Below, in pieces: positions 33,625 to 47,200 of a stretch of 64,000 nucleotides of DNA (position 1 is its first letter; every line of letters starts with the position of its first letter). The notes beneath the pieces are model-generated. The model worked only from the letters and a program-made list of their open reading frames with translations, did no database searches and had not been told where the DNA came from. Source of the stretch: Acephala macrosclerotiorum (Eukaryota > Ascomycota > Leotiomycetes > Helotiales > Mollisiaceae); the NCBI GenBank assembly GCA_014904845.1, contig MU119230.1, forward strand, positions 1 to 64,000, read 5' to 3'. The translations under genes were made by a program, and so were the position numbers.

Positions 33625-34753
33625 TGTGTAGCCATGATACCGGTCGTGGGGGTCGAGGTGTTTCGAATGAAGTGAGATCTGTTCGTCGTAAGGGAAATTT
33701 CCTAGCTCTCGGAGGTTTACCCCAAGGTCTAGTACCAATTAGGTTAGCCTGTACAATTACGGAGGCAAGTAATGCCATTCCGACTCACCTTCTAAAACGC
33801 TTCGACGACATCTTCTGCTTTACATCACCAACGCATACTGGATCCGGACAGCATGCAGTATTATGCCTCAGACATTATACCCGTCAATTACTTTAGGTTA
33901 TCTCGCGCTCGTTATCTTTTGTCGCAGGTGGACGCCTCTTCAGCACCTTGTGCTTCCTCAGATCCTTCCTTTCCCGCTCAAGTTGGGCTTCACGGTCCAG
34001 ATCAACACCTCGAGTCTGAGCCCTAAAGGCAAATCACTACTTGTTTCGGACAGACACAAGTGACTACAGATTTGACAGCAAGTGCGACCACCGCATATTC
34101 GTTCAGCTCGAGATAAGTCTATCATTTAAGCAAGGCCAAGGAACAAGTGCAAGTAACTTGTTTCGTTTGCGCAAGCCCTGTGTGTTGCCACTCGTCAGTG
34201 CATAAAAAATTTGTTTCTTCACAGTGCCGCAGAATTGTTTCACACAATATGCATAGACGACGTTGTAGCAGCGTTATCTCCCAGCATACTTTTTGGATTC
34301 TAGATCCTGGGGCATCCAATCGCAAGGCGATTGGGTCCTCCAGCTGTCGGCAATGAGACCATCCATCCACCCAGCAGACTGGGGCCTTGCAGATCTCCTG
34401 CATGGAAGATGACGCTTAATCTAGCAGGGACTTGCATGCGGCGATTATTTTGAGTTGCCCAGAGTCAAGGGGAGCGTCCGTGATTTATCCACTTCACAGC
34501 TTGTATTGAGAATCAGGCGAATCTCAGCAAAGCATCTTATCTGAAATAACCCCTCCCCCACAGCCATTGCGCTTGATTGTGCTTCACGTAAGTCTGAGAT
34601 CCTCTCATGTGGTACGCCTCTTTTTTTTTAGTGGACCGTGCTAATGGCTAGAGAGAGTTCTATCGGTTTCCTGTCTTATATGTCCTCTATGCCTTATGAA
34701 GATGGCTCCTCAGACCGTTGATCGTTCTCCGTGTCGCCAGGCCATCATCCATC
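33625..34753. other. Divergent intergenic region
   Basis: Upstream regions of the ketoacyl synthase (minus) and the OPT transporter (plus). No gene recognised. A 10-base T run occurs at about 34621-34630. Confidence 0.4.
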
Positions 34754-37454
34754 ATGGCCTTACAATTCGATGGGAAGTCGTCAGGAACGACCAACCCAAG
34801 GACACGACAGTATTCAGAGTTGGATGATGATAAGGACTGGAATCCGAAGATGGATGATGTTGAGGTGTCCAGCAGGGAACTCAACATGGGAGCTGCGGTC
34901 TCCAGGTACGACAACAACAGACAATCGGATCCTGTGACAGATCTCAAGGAACGTTTGTCAATGTGGGGTATGTTTCCCTAGTCGACTAAACAAGAGGATT
35001 TACTGACATGCCTAGACCCCAACTACCCTGAAGACAAGAGAGAGTCGGTCATTCTTGACACTTCGTCCTTCGATGATGATGTCGCCTTCAAGGAGATGGA
35101 GGACTCTCCCTACCCTGAGGTCCGCGCTGCTGTCCACAACTACGATGAGGACGTTCCTGCGAACACGATTCGAGCTTGGGTGATCGGAATGGCCCTCGTG
35201 GTCGTAGGTGCCAGCATGAACACCCTGTTCTCTCTCCGGGCTCCATCAATTGGTCTTGGTGCTCTGGTGGCACAGATTATTGCTTGGCCATTAGGTCATG
35301 GATGGGCGAAGGTCATGCCAACACGTCAATTCAACACCTTCGGTCTCAAATGGTCTCTGAACCCAGGTCCATTCAACATCAAGGAACATTCGATCATTGT
35401 AGTCATGGCTAGTGTTAGTTTCAGCGCTGCGTACGCTACCGACATCCTGCTTGCCCAGATCGCTTTCTACAAGCAAGATTTTGGACTTGTCTTCCAGATT
35501 CTATTGGTCATCTCGACGCAATCAATTGGATACGGTATTGCAGGAATGATGCGCAAGTTCTTGGTGTGCGTATTGTCCCTTACTCTATGGGACTTTGACT
35601 GATGTTCGACAGTTACCCCGCAGCCATGATCTGGCCTGGAAATCTGGTTAGCGTCACGCTCATGAACGCCATGTACGAGAAGACCGCTTTCAAGCCAGAT
35701 CCCACCATTCTAGGCGGCACTATCCCTCGATACAGATGGTTCGGTTACGTGTGCCTTGGAGCGTTTGTCTACTACTTCATTCCCGGCTTCCTCATGCAAT
35801 TCTTGAGTGTGTTTGCTTTTGCCACCTGGATCGCACCAAACAATGTCGTCGTCAATCAATTGTTTGGAGGAACGACTGGACTTTCACTTCTGCCTATCAC
35901 GTTTGACTGGACTCAGATCTCCGGTTTCGTTGGTTCTCCCCTTATCCCTCCTTGGTTCGCCCAAGCCAACACCTTGATTGGTGTCGTTGTGTTCTACATC
36001 ATTGGAGCCTCAGCTCTGCATTACTCTGGAACATGGAGCGCCAAGTTCTTGCCAATGAGTGACAGCGTAACCTATGACAACACAGGAGCGTCTTACAATA
36101 CGACAAGGATTCTCACGCCACAGTTCACTCTCGATCTCGCAGCTTACAAGGCATACTCGCCACTGTTCTTGTCAACCACATTCGCGATGTCGTATGGCCT
36201 GTCATTCGCAGCTATCGCTGCTTTGATCGTGTACACCTATCTCAACCACGGCAAGCAGATTTGGCAACAATTCCGAAATAGCACCAAGGAGGAGCCCGAC
36301 ATCCACATGAAGTTGATGAAGAAGTACCCAGAAGCGCCGACTTGGTGGTACATGTCTTTGTTCGCTCTGATGATCGGTTTGAGTCTTATTACTGTCCTTG
36401 CCTTCCCAACCAATCTAAGTAAGTGAAGCACGTCTGACCAGTATGCTTGCAATACTAACGATTATCAGCATGGTGGGCTTTCCTCTTGGCTCTTGGCATC
36501 TCCTTCGCCTTTTCCTTGCCCATCGGTATCATCCAAGCCATCACGAACACCCAAATCGGCTTGAACGTCCTCACTGAATTTGTTTTCGGTTACATTCAGC
36601 CAGGACGACCACTTGCCTTGATGATCTTCAAGACATATGGATACATCACCATGTATGTACAGCCGTATAGGGGTTCAAATTGATTTCTAATGTTCTACGT
36701 CAGGTCGCAAGCCCTTGGATTTGTTTCTGATCTCAAATTTGGCCACTATATGAAGGCAAGTACAAGATTTGAGATTATAATTAACCTTGGCTGACCAATG
36801 CAGATCCCACCCCGCACGATGTTCATGGCACAGGTTGTTGCAACTACATTCTCCTGCTTCATCCAAGTGGCAGTGCTCAACTTTGCCCTTAACAACATCA
36901 AAGATGTTTGTACTCCTCACCAAGCTGAGCACTTCACATGCCCAGGCGGACTCGTTTTCTTCTCTGCCTCTGTGATCTGGGGTCTGATCGGCCCCCAACG
37001 CATCTTCTCGCCCGGCCAGATCTACTCCGGACTCTTCTGGTTCTTTCTCGTCGGCGCCATCACACCCGCAGTATTCTACTTCGCCGCCCGAAAATGGCCC
37101 AAGTCTCCTATCAAGTATCTCATGGCACCCCTTCTCTTCGGCGGTGCCGGATCCATTCCCCCAGCGACCCCACTCAACTACCTCTCCTGGGGTATCATCG
37201 GTTACATATTCCAGAAGGTGATCCGTCAACGATACTTTGGATGGTGGTCTAGACTTAATTACCTCACTAGTTCAGGTCTAGATCTGGGATTGGCGTTAAG
37301 CACGTTGTTCATCTTCTTCGCGTTCACGCTGCATAATATTGAGGCGCCAGTTTGGTGGGGAAATACGATTGTCAGTGCTACGATGGATGCCCAGGATACG
37401 GCCGTGCAGGCTGTTGTTGCTGCTGGTGAGCACTTTGGTCCCAACACGTGGTAG
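34754..37454 (+). CDS. Oligopeptide transporter (OPT family)
   Basis: Six exons (34754-34967, 35016-35565, 35613-36418, 36469-36652, 36704-36755, 36804-37454) give 818 residues. A hydrophilic N-terminus of about 130 residues precedes the OPT core. Family signatures include RAWVIGM at TM1, FSLRAPS, NPGPFNIKEH (classic NPGPFxxKEH motif), YPAAMIWPGNL, GYIxPGRPLA and the GHYMKIPPR loop. Such proteins import small peptides, glutathione or related compounds with protons at the plasma membrane. Five introns are short. Intron 5 (36756-36803) begins GCAAGT and ends CAG, a GC-AG intron required to preserve MKIPPR. A second OPT gene at 49.3 kb is dead. Confidence 0.92.
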
Positions 37455-38468
37455 ATATCGACGCCTGCATGGTGGAAGTTTCTTTGTTCAGATTATATTG
37501 TTAGTGGTTAGGTGTATATGGGATTGGAGAACGATTGCCTTGTTTCCTATGCTCTTGTAATTGTAAGATTATGTTAGTGTTCTGAACGCCGATGTTGTGT
37601 GCTATCCTTATGATTATGAGTAGATGTCTGAATGTCATTCTTTAGCTGATGCTTGTGCTGTTCTCCTTGTTTCCCGCTTAGAAATCCCTATGACTGATCA
37701 AAAGCAAGGCTTCTCAGACTACAGGTACTTTTGAACTTACAGTTGCAGCTTTCTTGTGCCAAAGGAATGAGTAAGAGGTTGGGAACAAGAGGGATGTCCG
37801 ACTCAGAAGGGATTAGTCCAGAGCACGTGACTCTGAGAGTTTTCCAGTTCCTTTCGTAAGAACATTGCACACCTCAAGGGGCGGTAGGAAAAGTTCGATC
37901 AAAACATTGATCTTGACCTACGTAATTCAAATTGCTACATCAATATTTCAGGATTTTTCTCGCTGATAGCCCCCACCCCCGGAGGGGCGTTTCTCACTTA
38001 TCACGTGTTGTGGCTGCGTTGTTAGGCCCCTGAAAAGAGGGGATCCCTGATGGGCTTGTAATTCTGACAGTATGGACATTAAGAAGAAAGATTGTATGAT
38101 TTGTAGTGTGAAGAAGAGAAGATCTTTCGAAGCCAGACTAATCGCATGAGCCCATAATGGACTAGCTCGTCTCGTTCTTGAAGAGGAAGGACCGTTCCAA
38201 AGTCATCAAGGCCCATTTTAGTGAATGATACACTTCCTCACGTATGAGATTCTATCCATTTTAAATTCTGATCCTGAGAAGCTCGACTAGTCACGTGGCT
38301 TTGCTACTAACTTGCATCATTACAGACATTTGAGATTTCAATGGATCGTTCTCAACAGTAGCTGTTCACTGAATCCAATTCCTCATCTCTTTGCGTCTTA
38401 CTACACGTCTGTCCAAAGTAGTCCTCGTGATTAAAGCATTCCAGGTTTACCTATTCCCTGATCAGGGT
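37455..38468. other. Intergenic, no supported gene
   Basis: 3' region of the OPT gene and upstream region of a hypothetical gene. A GC-rich block with C-runs lies near 37970-37990 (GCCCCCACCCCCGGAGG) next to a CACGTG near 38003. Confidence 0.35.
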
Positions 38469-39977
38469 ATGTCTGACGCTAACATAAGCGAAGCACCTCG
38501 TGTTAACATTTTCCTCGACGTCCATCTTTTCGCTGCAACACAATTCCGAATTTATATCCTCGACTCAAATCCAATCATGAACGAACTTGCAATTATCGAT
38601 GAGTGGCTCGTCACTCCAGAAAACCCTCCTCGAGAGGTCGACGGCATGGATCATGAACGATGCATTGCTCTGCACAACTACATCATCCAATATGCCTGGG
38701 TAGCAAGCAACCGTCACCTCAGCGATCTCAATCCCCAGTCTTGGTTTGAGAAATATGCAGATGAAGCGATCGAAGCTCGCGAGTATCTTGATCCGAATGT
38801 CATCCTGTTTCTGGAAAAGGCTCTTATCTTACCTGAACCAAAGCTTTATGAAGAAGCTCTGTACATGTTCTATTGGGTATCAGGACTCAGCGAACCCGAT
38901 GATTTGTGGACAAATTGGAAAGATGGCGCCGAAGGTGGAGAGGAGTTCAGACGTATGACGCTGTATGCGGCAAACAGTCTGGAAGGACACGTCGATGGAC
39001 TCTGTTACGACCAAAAGACCCATAAAGCTTGTATGTTCATGAGCTTCATGGATCAAAGATTCACTGATGAGGACGAGGTTGAACATTCTGGTCTCTGGCA
39101 TCCTCTCGAGACAGTGTTGAGCAACTGGATCTCAATGATTCGCCTTGGCAAGATCACAGCTGGACCAGAGGGAGTCAAGCTGGACAATGAGAAATGGACT
39201 CCTTGGATGTATCACAGCTATAGTCCTCAACAAGTCGAGGATACTGTGGCTGCATTCAATCGTCTTGTTGTCGCCATCGAGTCACGTATACCAGCAGCTC
39301 GAAGACGATGGCCAGCCTTATCGCCTATCTTCTCCCATGAACTGCTGGACTCTGCCTTGATCCCGAGGCCGTCATTTACAAGGTCATTCCTCATGACGAT
39401 TCGCTTGCCGAGTTTCAAATTTATCGCTCCAGGTCTTCTATTACCCACTCCGGAGACATTCGTCCAGAGCCAGTCCTTCACCTCAACCAAAGACGACGAT
39501 GACAACCTCGCCATCCCTCCCGTATTGCTCTTCCGATCCCAGCAGAATTTCCATGGCGACCATACCGGCAACCCGAAAACCCCTTTCGGACGTCCTTACA
39601 ACTCAGTATTACAAGACAACCAGATACGAGCAGGCGTATACACCGACCCCATCTGTCGTCGATCCGAAGATACAGCAGAAGAAGGATTTCGACTCGTCTT
39701 ACCATTTCCTCTCGGTGAGAATGAGCATGCCCGTAAAGGTGATGGTTCACTCCTTAATGACAGCTCTACTGAGCTTTATCAGCAAGGCCACAAGCCATTC
39801 GGCGGAAATTGGGGGAGAGCTCAGAGATTAGAAAGATTGTTGGATAACTGGACTCGGATGGTAGAGAAGGGACTATGGACTGTTGATGATGACGGCGTTG
39901 CGGGCGGGATTGAGATGTTCAAGGAGGCTGATACGGCGCCAAGGTGGAAAGATTACTGGATTGAGCCAGATTGGTAG
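38469..39977 (+). CDS. Unrecognised 502-residue fungal protein
   Basis: A single long exon. The frame stays open upstream of 38469 but has no ATG there; a second ATG at 38577 (MNELAIIDEW) would give 466 residues. The N-terminal third is acidic and helical (WFEKYADEAIEAREYL, LYEEALYMFYWVSG). The centre contains KWTPWMYHSYSPQQVEDTV with Arg-rich RIPAARRRW, and the C-terminus is Trp-rich (APRWKDYWIEPDW). No signal peptide or membrane helix is present. I do not recognise the family. The length and codon regularity over 1.5 kb make it real. Neighbours (OPT transporter, LysM gene) give no functional clue. Confidence 0.75.
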   Translation: MSDANISEAPRVNIFLDVHLFAATQFRIYILDSNPIMNELAIIDEWLVTPENPPREVDGMDHERCIALHNYIIQYAWVASNRHLSDLNPQSWFEKYADEAIEAREYLDPNVILFLEKALILPEPKLYEEALYMFYWVSGLSEPDDLWTNWKDGAEGGEEFRRMTLYAANSLEGHVDGLCYDQKTHKACMFMSFMDQRFTDEDEVEHSGLWHPLETVLSNWISMIRLGKITAGPEGVKLDNEKWTPWMYHSYSPQQVEDTVAAFNRLVVAIESRIPAARRRWPALSPIFSHELLDSALIPRPSFTRSFLMTIRLPSFKFIAPGLLLPTPETFVQSQSFTSTKDDDDNLAIPPVLLFRSQQNFHGDHTGNPKTPFGRPYNSVLQDNQIRAGVYTDPICRRSEDTAEEGFRLVLPFPLGENEHARKGDGSLLNDSSTELYQQGHKPFGGNWGRAQRLERLLDNWTRMVEKGLWTVDDDGVAGGIEMFKEADTAPRWKDYWIEPDW

Positions 39978-40228
39978 TCTCCAGTCCAGAAACAATCTCC
40001 CTCGTTAATTTACGGCATTGAAGAGAAGCTCCAGCTGAAGACGACTCCACTATTGGTACCAAATTACCCCGCACTTACCCCACAATCCATCTTCTCCGAG
40101 CTTACTCAATCGTTCCTGCAAATAATATTTGCTGCGGAACTCAAGGGGCCTGGGGAAGGAAAAGCATACCCTCTATATGCTAATCTGCAAACTCTATTAT
40201 TTCATGCTGTGCCATTATATAATTCTTA

Positions 40229-42805
40229 TTATCCAGAGACACCAACGCAGTAAGCCTCTTCTGCCCACAAAGAGCCACAATTACTTCCTACAGCAGGATT
40301 CCAAGCATAGAATTGTGCAAACGTAATATTATATTCCTCCTCAATAGCTGCGCAAGACGCTCCCGTCGCAGGCGTGACGAACCACGCATCACAGTTCGCA
40401 ACAATTCCACTCTGAGTAGGACCTGGCGGGGTGGCTGTTGTTACAATGCTACTGCTGCTCAAAGTTGCTGGTGTGCTTGTTGATGCTGATGAGGTTGAAG
40501 AGCTGGAAACGGAAACGCTTTCGCAAGCGCCACTGTAACAGTTTCCCGTAGCACAATAATCTGATGAGTTGCCGCAAAACCCTGAGATCGAGCAGCAATT
40601 TCCAAACTGAGTGCCGGTACATATTTTGTCACCGGCAAAAAGAGGGCCGCATTCGCCATTTGTAGAGAGGCCACCTGTGTCGGTATCGCAGGAACCGGAG
40701 TAGCAGTTTCCTGTTCCGCAGAAATCTGTTCCATTTCCGCAGAATCCATACACTAGAGCAAAATCAGCAAAACCGTTTATAATTACCATTGAATTCGAGG
40801 TTGGAGTCGAGCATACCACTGCAGCAAGGTCCAAAGTCGGGATTTGTGCAAGTCAGTCCACCAACACTGGCACCGCAGGTACCATTCGTCGTAGCAGTAC
40901 CGCCATCAGAACCGCAATATTCCTCTGTAGATCCGCAATCACCGTAAGCAGAACAGCATGATCCGAAATCCGTGCCAACACAAGTCACTCCTGGTCCGCA
41001 CGTTCCATCCGTCGACAATGTAGGTGGAGTGACTTCCGCAACACAGACATCATAATTCAGCCAGAGGTTGGTGCAGTTATCAAAAAGATATGTGTTGTAG
41101 TGTTGCAATTGTGTGAAGTTGATTCCTGCTTGCAGGGCCACTCCGTTGCACGAGTCGCCAGACGTGACGAGATAGTAGTTTCCACAATCATCGATTGTGC
41201 CGCTTTGAGTTGGAGCTGCGGGTATGGCTGTCGTGTAGTATGCCGATGTTCCAGTCGGTGCATATATCGACGCAACAGGAGAGGGATACGTGCCTCCAGG
41301 AGCCCTAAAGGTTTGTGAGCTTACGTTTTATCATAAAGAGATCACGCTCACTCCCGACAAACTCGTTGTCCTATGGCAACATTGTCGCAGCTCCCCTGAA
41401 TATTTGGATTCCAGCTAAGAAATTGGGCGACGGTAATGTTGTAAGTTGTGTTTGAATATCTTTCTGCAAGTTCGAGACTGCTTCATGTCAGAGACTAGAG
41501 GCTGAATACGTATATATCCGAAGTATCCCACCAGGTTGGCTGATCCCAGACAGTATCCAAGACACAAGGTGGTGGTAGGCATATGGTTGAATTGAACACA
41601 CAGAAATAGTCTCCAGTCGATACTCTTGCATCTCCTGTCGTGATATTATATCTGTTTCACTGCCTTAGCAAAGTCACCGTAATGCGTGATGATACTTACG
41701 TGTCAGAAAGATCGTCGCAAATCAGTGGATCATCAAGAACATCCAGAATCTGGCCTGCGCAAGTTGATGTAACAATTGCAGTAGTCGTCGTCGCTGAAGC
41801 TGAGACCTTCATCGTAGCTGTGCCAATATACAATGTTGAAGAAGAAGTGGTGTAAGGTAATGTTGTTGAACAGTTACCTTGTATGTCTTCGAATTGTTCG
41901 ATGAGGTAATTGGTGAAATTGGTTGAGGCAAGCCACGGGTCGAGCATCCTTTGCCTCAAGAGTTCGAGGTAGCACTCACTGCAGTACTGAGCAGATATCA
42001 GCAGGTATCACCCGGATAAATTATCTTCTGAAATAGGTGGTTGAGACTCGAATTATTGTGATTATGCTCCTACTCACAAGACTCGGATCATACAGACTAG
42101 TCATCGCCGCCATTTCGGTCGAAATATCAGAGACATCAAAGGTATCGTCGTTGCATTGTGCCACTGTGGAATTGATATCGTCGCATAAACTCGGGTCCCA
42201 TCGAATGTAGTCACTGCCAGTCCAGTCTTGAGACTCAAAGAAGCACCAATTCTCCGAGCTTTGCATGTGATTAGCCAGTGAAATTACTCGCGGCCTGTAT
42301 TGCATACCTATCTTGCATACAAGTAAGGTCATAATTATAGGTGAACTGCAGCACCAGAGCCTTTGCCTCGACCTCCACACCCGACTGGATGACAGTATCG
42401 TCGGCACAAACTGTCTCAACATTTGATAGCCAAGAGTTCAACGAGTCGCCGCAGGTCGGTTGGCAAAGCGTCGTTATGTTGTCCATGTACCAATCTGTCC
42501 AAGCTGTTAGAATTTGAAGGACCGGGAGGTCTTCATGGCCAAAACTTACAATTAAGATCAGCACCCTTTCCAGCCAATGTTGTTGCGGCTTCGTCGCAGT
42601 CCACGGTTGCGTTCCTGTTGACTCTTTCAGCCAAATGATCATCAAAATGATAAACTAGGAGTACTTACAAGGCCGTGATGCAAGTGCTAGAGAGGCCATA
42701 GTAATTTGAAAGGTACTCGGCATCATAATACCTATAAAGTTCGAAGGAAGCTGAACTGAAGGAGATCCAGCACAAAAGGAACAACGGAAGAATCGCCAGA
42801 GCCAT
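40229..42805 (-). CDS. Secreted LysM / chitin-binding type-1 multidomain protein
   Basis: The gene starts at 42805 with a signal peptide ([17 protein letters not shown]) and is cut by many short introns. The first two exons are 42669-42805 and 42550-42623, and roughly ten or more exons run to the stop at 40229. A Cys-containing N-terminal region of unknown fold comes first. LysM-like segments follow ([33 protein letters not shown]), then three hevein-type chitin-binding domains with the CCS..G.CG......YC pattern, and a final LysM ([15 protein letters not shown]) at the C-terminus. LysM proteins bind chitin oligomers at or outside the wall and may shield hyphae or modulate chitinases. It is divergent from a subgroup-C-type chitinase, an arrangement known from other ascomycetes. 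Internal exon borders are approximate. Confidence 0.75.
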
Positions 42806-44215
42806 TGTGATATTGACAGGCGAAGGCAATGAAAGTGCAAGAAGACTATCTCAGCATTTCATGAACGAAGCAGAGGGCACTCCTCAGCTCAGAAGATGCG
42901 GTTCTTCCTCGGCCGAGGGAATTTTGAGATCCAGATCCGGAAGGGTGCTTGACTGGGATTGCAGTGACCCTGCATTGCGTAATTTATCACATCCTTGCCC
43001 GGTTCCCCATCTGTGAGACCTTGGGAAAGCTTGAAAAGGGGTACTATGGAGGGTCTGCCTCGATTGGGATGCTGGACGTTGGTCCAGTATAGAGCTGACC
43101 AGACTTCTGAAAAGAGATCTAAGGTCTAGCTAGCGTGAGACGGATGTTACTTCTGTGATCCCAATGACCATGATGTTAGGTACCAGCATTCCCTATCTTG
43201 CTTTCCGTTGAATGTACGAATAGTTCTGGTGATGTTCAGGGAAGGGGAGGAGCAAAGATTTCTGGCCAACGTTATTAAAAGCTTAATTCACGTGCCGGTG
43301 CGGCCGGTGTGGCGCGAAGCTCTGCTGTGCCGCAATTGAAAATATTCGCCCCTCCCCCAACGTCGGCTGTCCAAATACAACTTGCAACACTGCTCCATCA
43401 AGCCTATCACTCACCTACTTAACCGGATCTCAATAATTCGGATCGATTAAAATGGCGACAGGCAACAAGGCAGCAACAAAAACACACTAAAAGTCAGTTA
43501 TACCGCTTTATATCGCTTAAAAATTAGACTTAAAAAATTTCAAGTTTTCGCGTAAAATGCAATTATAGCGCATATAAATTACAATTTTTTAATAATTTAA
43601 AAAATATAATCGCATTGCATTAATTATATATTAATTATTAATTAATAATAATAAAAAAATTTATAGTATAAATAGTCGTCGCAAAAAGTATAGTTTAAAT
43701 GCTATAAGAAAAGGGATATCGCTTATTAAAATAGTATAAGTGCCTAAAAACTTTAGGCTGCAAAGGGTTGTTTTATGTGGGTCGATGCTTTATAGTCTAT
43801 CGCCATTCTAATCGCACCTGCAGCAAGACCCCGGAACGGATAATTATGCCATGCTGAGCTAATCTCTTTTCTGGACCTTCCTGAGCGGCGCTATCGAATA
43901 TACCTTGGAGCTTCGTCTTGATAACCTCCTGCTGCCACGTTCTTAACGATTCTCACGCGTTTGAAAGGGCGATAGAGCCCTTATGTGGAGCAGACATAGA
44001 CTGATACTTCACCGAAATGCGTCGACGTCTTACCCCCATGATGTCTCCATGTCATTTCCTTTTCTGCCCCTCAGGGGTTCCTTGATGTCCCGATCTGTCG
44101 ATGGGAATAGAGTTGGGTAGAATGCACTCCCTCTTGTATCCTTCGAGGGCTCCCTCCCGCCATTTCTTCCTTCAAGATCTTACAAGTCTTCGTCAACACT
44201 GCAAAGCGGCAAGCA
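42806..44215. promoter_or_regulatory. Bidirectional upstream region of LysM gene and chitinase
   Basis: A 1.4-kb region separates the divergent start codons. It contains the AT-rich element listed at 43450-43808. Binding sites were not assigned individually. Confidence 0.5.
43450..43808. mobile_element. 359-bp AT-rich element with imperfect terminal inverted repeats
   Basis: The left end AAATGGCGACAGGCAACAAG and the reverse complement of the right end (GAATGGCGATAGACTATAAA) agree apart from mostly transition differences, over about 35-40 nt. TA dinucleotides flank both ends (43448-43449, 43809-43810). The interior is AT-rich and non-coding. It is a degraded Tc1/mariner-type MITE or similar, placed inside the LysM/chitinase shared promoter region. 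Confidence 0.55.
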
Positions 44216-47200
44216 ATGTTGTTCCTCTCGTTCCTCATTTGGAGCGTCTTTGCGTTCTCCTCTGTAAAGGCTCTAAACGCCACTCTCTACAAGCCTTTAT
44301 TTCAACCCTACTCTAATTCAACTCCGGTCTTCAAGAATTCAGAGTTAATTCAAAAGCTGTCCTCTGGTGGCCCAAGCAGTCTTGCCCGACGAGACACCAC
44401 AGACTTGCCGACAGGCACTTGCGCACCAGGTATACCATGTGTTAACGGAGCTTGCTGTAGTAATACAGGAGTCTGCTCTTACGCACCCAGCAGCTGCTCT
44501 GCTGAGTATTGCATCTCGGATTGTGACGCGAAAGCTCCGTGCGGGGAATACGCGGATGCCAACAATTCTACATGCCCATTGAATGTTTGCTGCTCCCAAT
44601 TTGGGTTCTGTAAGTAATAAGCTGCCCTATAATCTCGAACATCAAAGCTGATGGGCGTAGGTGGAACAACCGACGACTTCTGTGGAACAGGATGCCAGGC
44701 TGGGTATGGAGATTGCGGCCCTGCAGATACTCCATCTTGCGCAGGCACATCTGCTTCTTCGAGGACGATCGGGTACTACGAAAGCTGGTGAGATATACAT
44801 ATACTGCAGGTTATGACCGTCTTCTGACTATGCAACAGGGCTTCAGAACGAGTCTGCGATACTCGTGCACCGGAAGATATCGACCTGACTGGGTTGACGC
44901 ATATCAACTTCGCATTCGCCTTCTTCGATCCCACCACTTTCCAGGTCTCACCCATGGATGTGAATTCTGCCACTCTATACTCGCGTTTCACCAATTTGAA
45001 GACCAAGAAGACTTCTTTGAAGACTTGGATCTCGATTGGTGGCTGGTCCTTCAATGATGACACCAACTCTCCAAATACACGAACTGCTTTCAGCGACATG
45101 GTCAGCTCTTCGGCCAATCGACAGACCTTTATAACAGCACTAACCAGTTTCATGGTTACATATGGTTTTGACGGAGTTGACATCGACTGGGAATACCCAG
45201 GCGCATCAGATCGTGGAGGTGTTGCAGCTGACACAGCAAACTATGTCTCTCTCGTCGCAGAATTGCGAGCAGCTTTCGGGAGTAGCTATGGTATCACTGC
45301 GACAGTCCCATCTTCGTTCTGGTATTTGCAGAACTTTGATATAAACAGCATGCAGAACTACCTCGATTGGTTCAACTTCATGAGCTATGATATTCACGGT
45401 GTTTGGTGAGAATCCGCCTCCATTTGGAAAGTGGTATACTAATTAGTTCTAGGGATTCATCAGACAAGTTCACGGGACCATATGTAAGCAACACCACCCC
45501 GCTTTCCATTACAATGGTCGCTGAGTAAAAACAGATTCGACCTCATACCAATCTGACAGAAATTGAAGACGGCCTTTCACTCATGTGGCGAGCTGGTGTT
45601 GCCCCAGCCAAAGTCGTCCTTGGCCTTGGCTGGTATGGCAGATCCTTCACTCTGACTGATCCCACTTGCACTACTCCGAATGGTGTATGCGAGTTCTCTG
45701 CAGGTGGAGCTCCTGGTCAGTGTACAAACTCGGCCGGCACGCTGTCAAACGCAGAGATCCTGAGGATCATCGCAGCTGGTGGGGCCACTGAATCCTATGA
45801 TGAGACAGCGGCGGTGAAGTGGATAACTTGGGACACAAACCAATGGGTCAGCTTTGACGATGGTGTCACAATGCAGTATGAAGTTTTGCCTCCTTACTCA
45901 TAATGGCTAGTACTAATGCTAGATCTTTAGACAAAAGATAACAGCAGCGAACAATCTCTGTCTCGGTGGCATCATGATATGGTCCATTGACCAAGACAAT
46001 ACGAATGGGGACAGCATAAGCGATCTGCTCGGAGTCGGCACGGCCAGCGGTGCAACAGAAGCTGAAGCGCAATCCTATAAGGACCAGTTGAACAATGCCA
46101 CACTCCAAAACTCGATCGCTGCCTCTTGCTACTGGAGCCTTTGTGGCGATCTCTGTCAATCCGGCTACTTTGGCATCACTGAAGCAAAGGGACAAGTATC
46201 TGGTGTGCAGCAAAACTCTGTGTGCTCTAATGGGGAGTATCAGACGCTGTGCTGTGCACCTGGTACATCGACTGGAACTTGTCAGTGGGAAGGATGGAGG
46301 GGAGTTGGCATGCCTTGCTCCCCTGTTTGCAACGATACGAGTGCCACAATAATTGCTCAAAACTCCAACAGCTATTATCAGGACGGTGATGGACTGACTC
46401 AAGATTTAACGTGTACCGGTGGATACCAAGCGTATTGCTGCACTGGGTACGTATTCAATGACTTCCTTGCCAAAATTTGGAGTCGCGCTGATCAATCTCC
46501 TTCAGTTTCGTGCCATCAACCAAGACGAACACTGGCGACATCTTCCTCTACGGCCAGGGCGTATTCTCAAAACGAGATCTAGCTGTGATAGAAAAGAGAG
46601 GCTCCAGAGGAGCAACCGTCGGCGTTCTAACCGCCGCGGCTTGTGCGGCGGCTATTCTGGCAATGATTGCTGCTTCACCATTTACGTTCGGACTTTCCCT
46701 ACTTGGTATTCCCGAGGAAGTCACAGTGTGTGTTGCAGCAGGCATCGCAGTAGCTGCCACTGGTTTTGTGGCAGTAGGAACAGGCTCTTCGCAAAGCAAT
46801 CCCGTAAGTCTTGCACATCTCATCGATACCCGACTTCTAACACTGCCACAGAATGGGAGTCCTGCTGTCAATGAACCAAGAACAGGCGTACCCACAACAG
46901 TTGGCACAAGATCAGTCTATGGGCAATGGTCTCTTCTCAATTTTGGCGATGTATCGACCAAAGGTTGTGATTGTTTCGTCACGTACTCATGCCGATATGG
47001 ACTTGGTTTCGATGAAGTGTGCGATAACCAGCGTTGGGCCATCGACGTAATGTTCAAAGGTAGCAAAACTGTCTTCAGAGTGGGGGCAACCCGAGCATCC
47101 GATCGGCAACAGACACTGTGGGCTTCATCCCACTCCGCCGCGTTCCGAACGTTGGTCCAAGGACTCCCTGTCCCTAAAGATCGCAGATGTCAAGTCGATG

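Noticed and set aside
10873..43985. Shared 14-mer GCGATAGAGCCCTT at about 10873 and 43969
   Set aside because: A 14-base match is expected by chance several times in 64 kb, and the flanks do not align.
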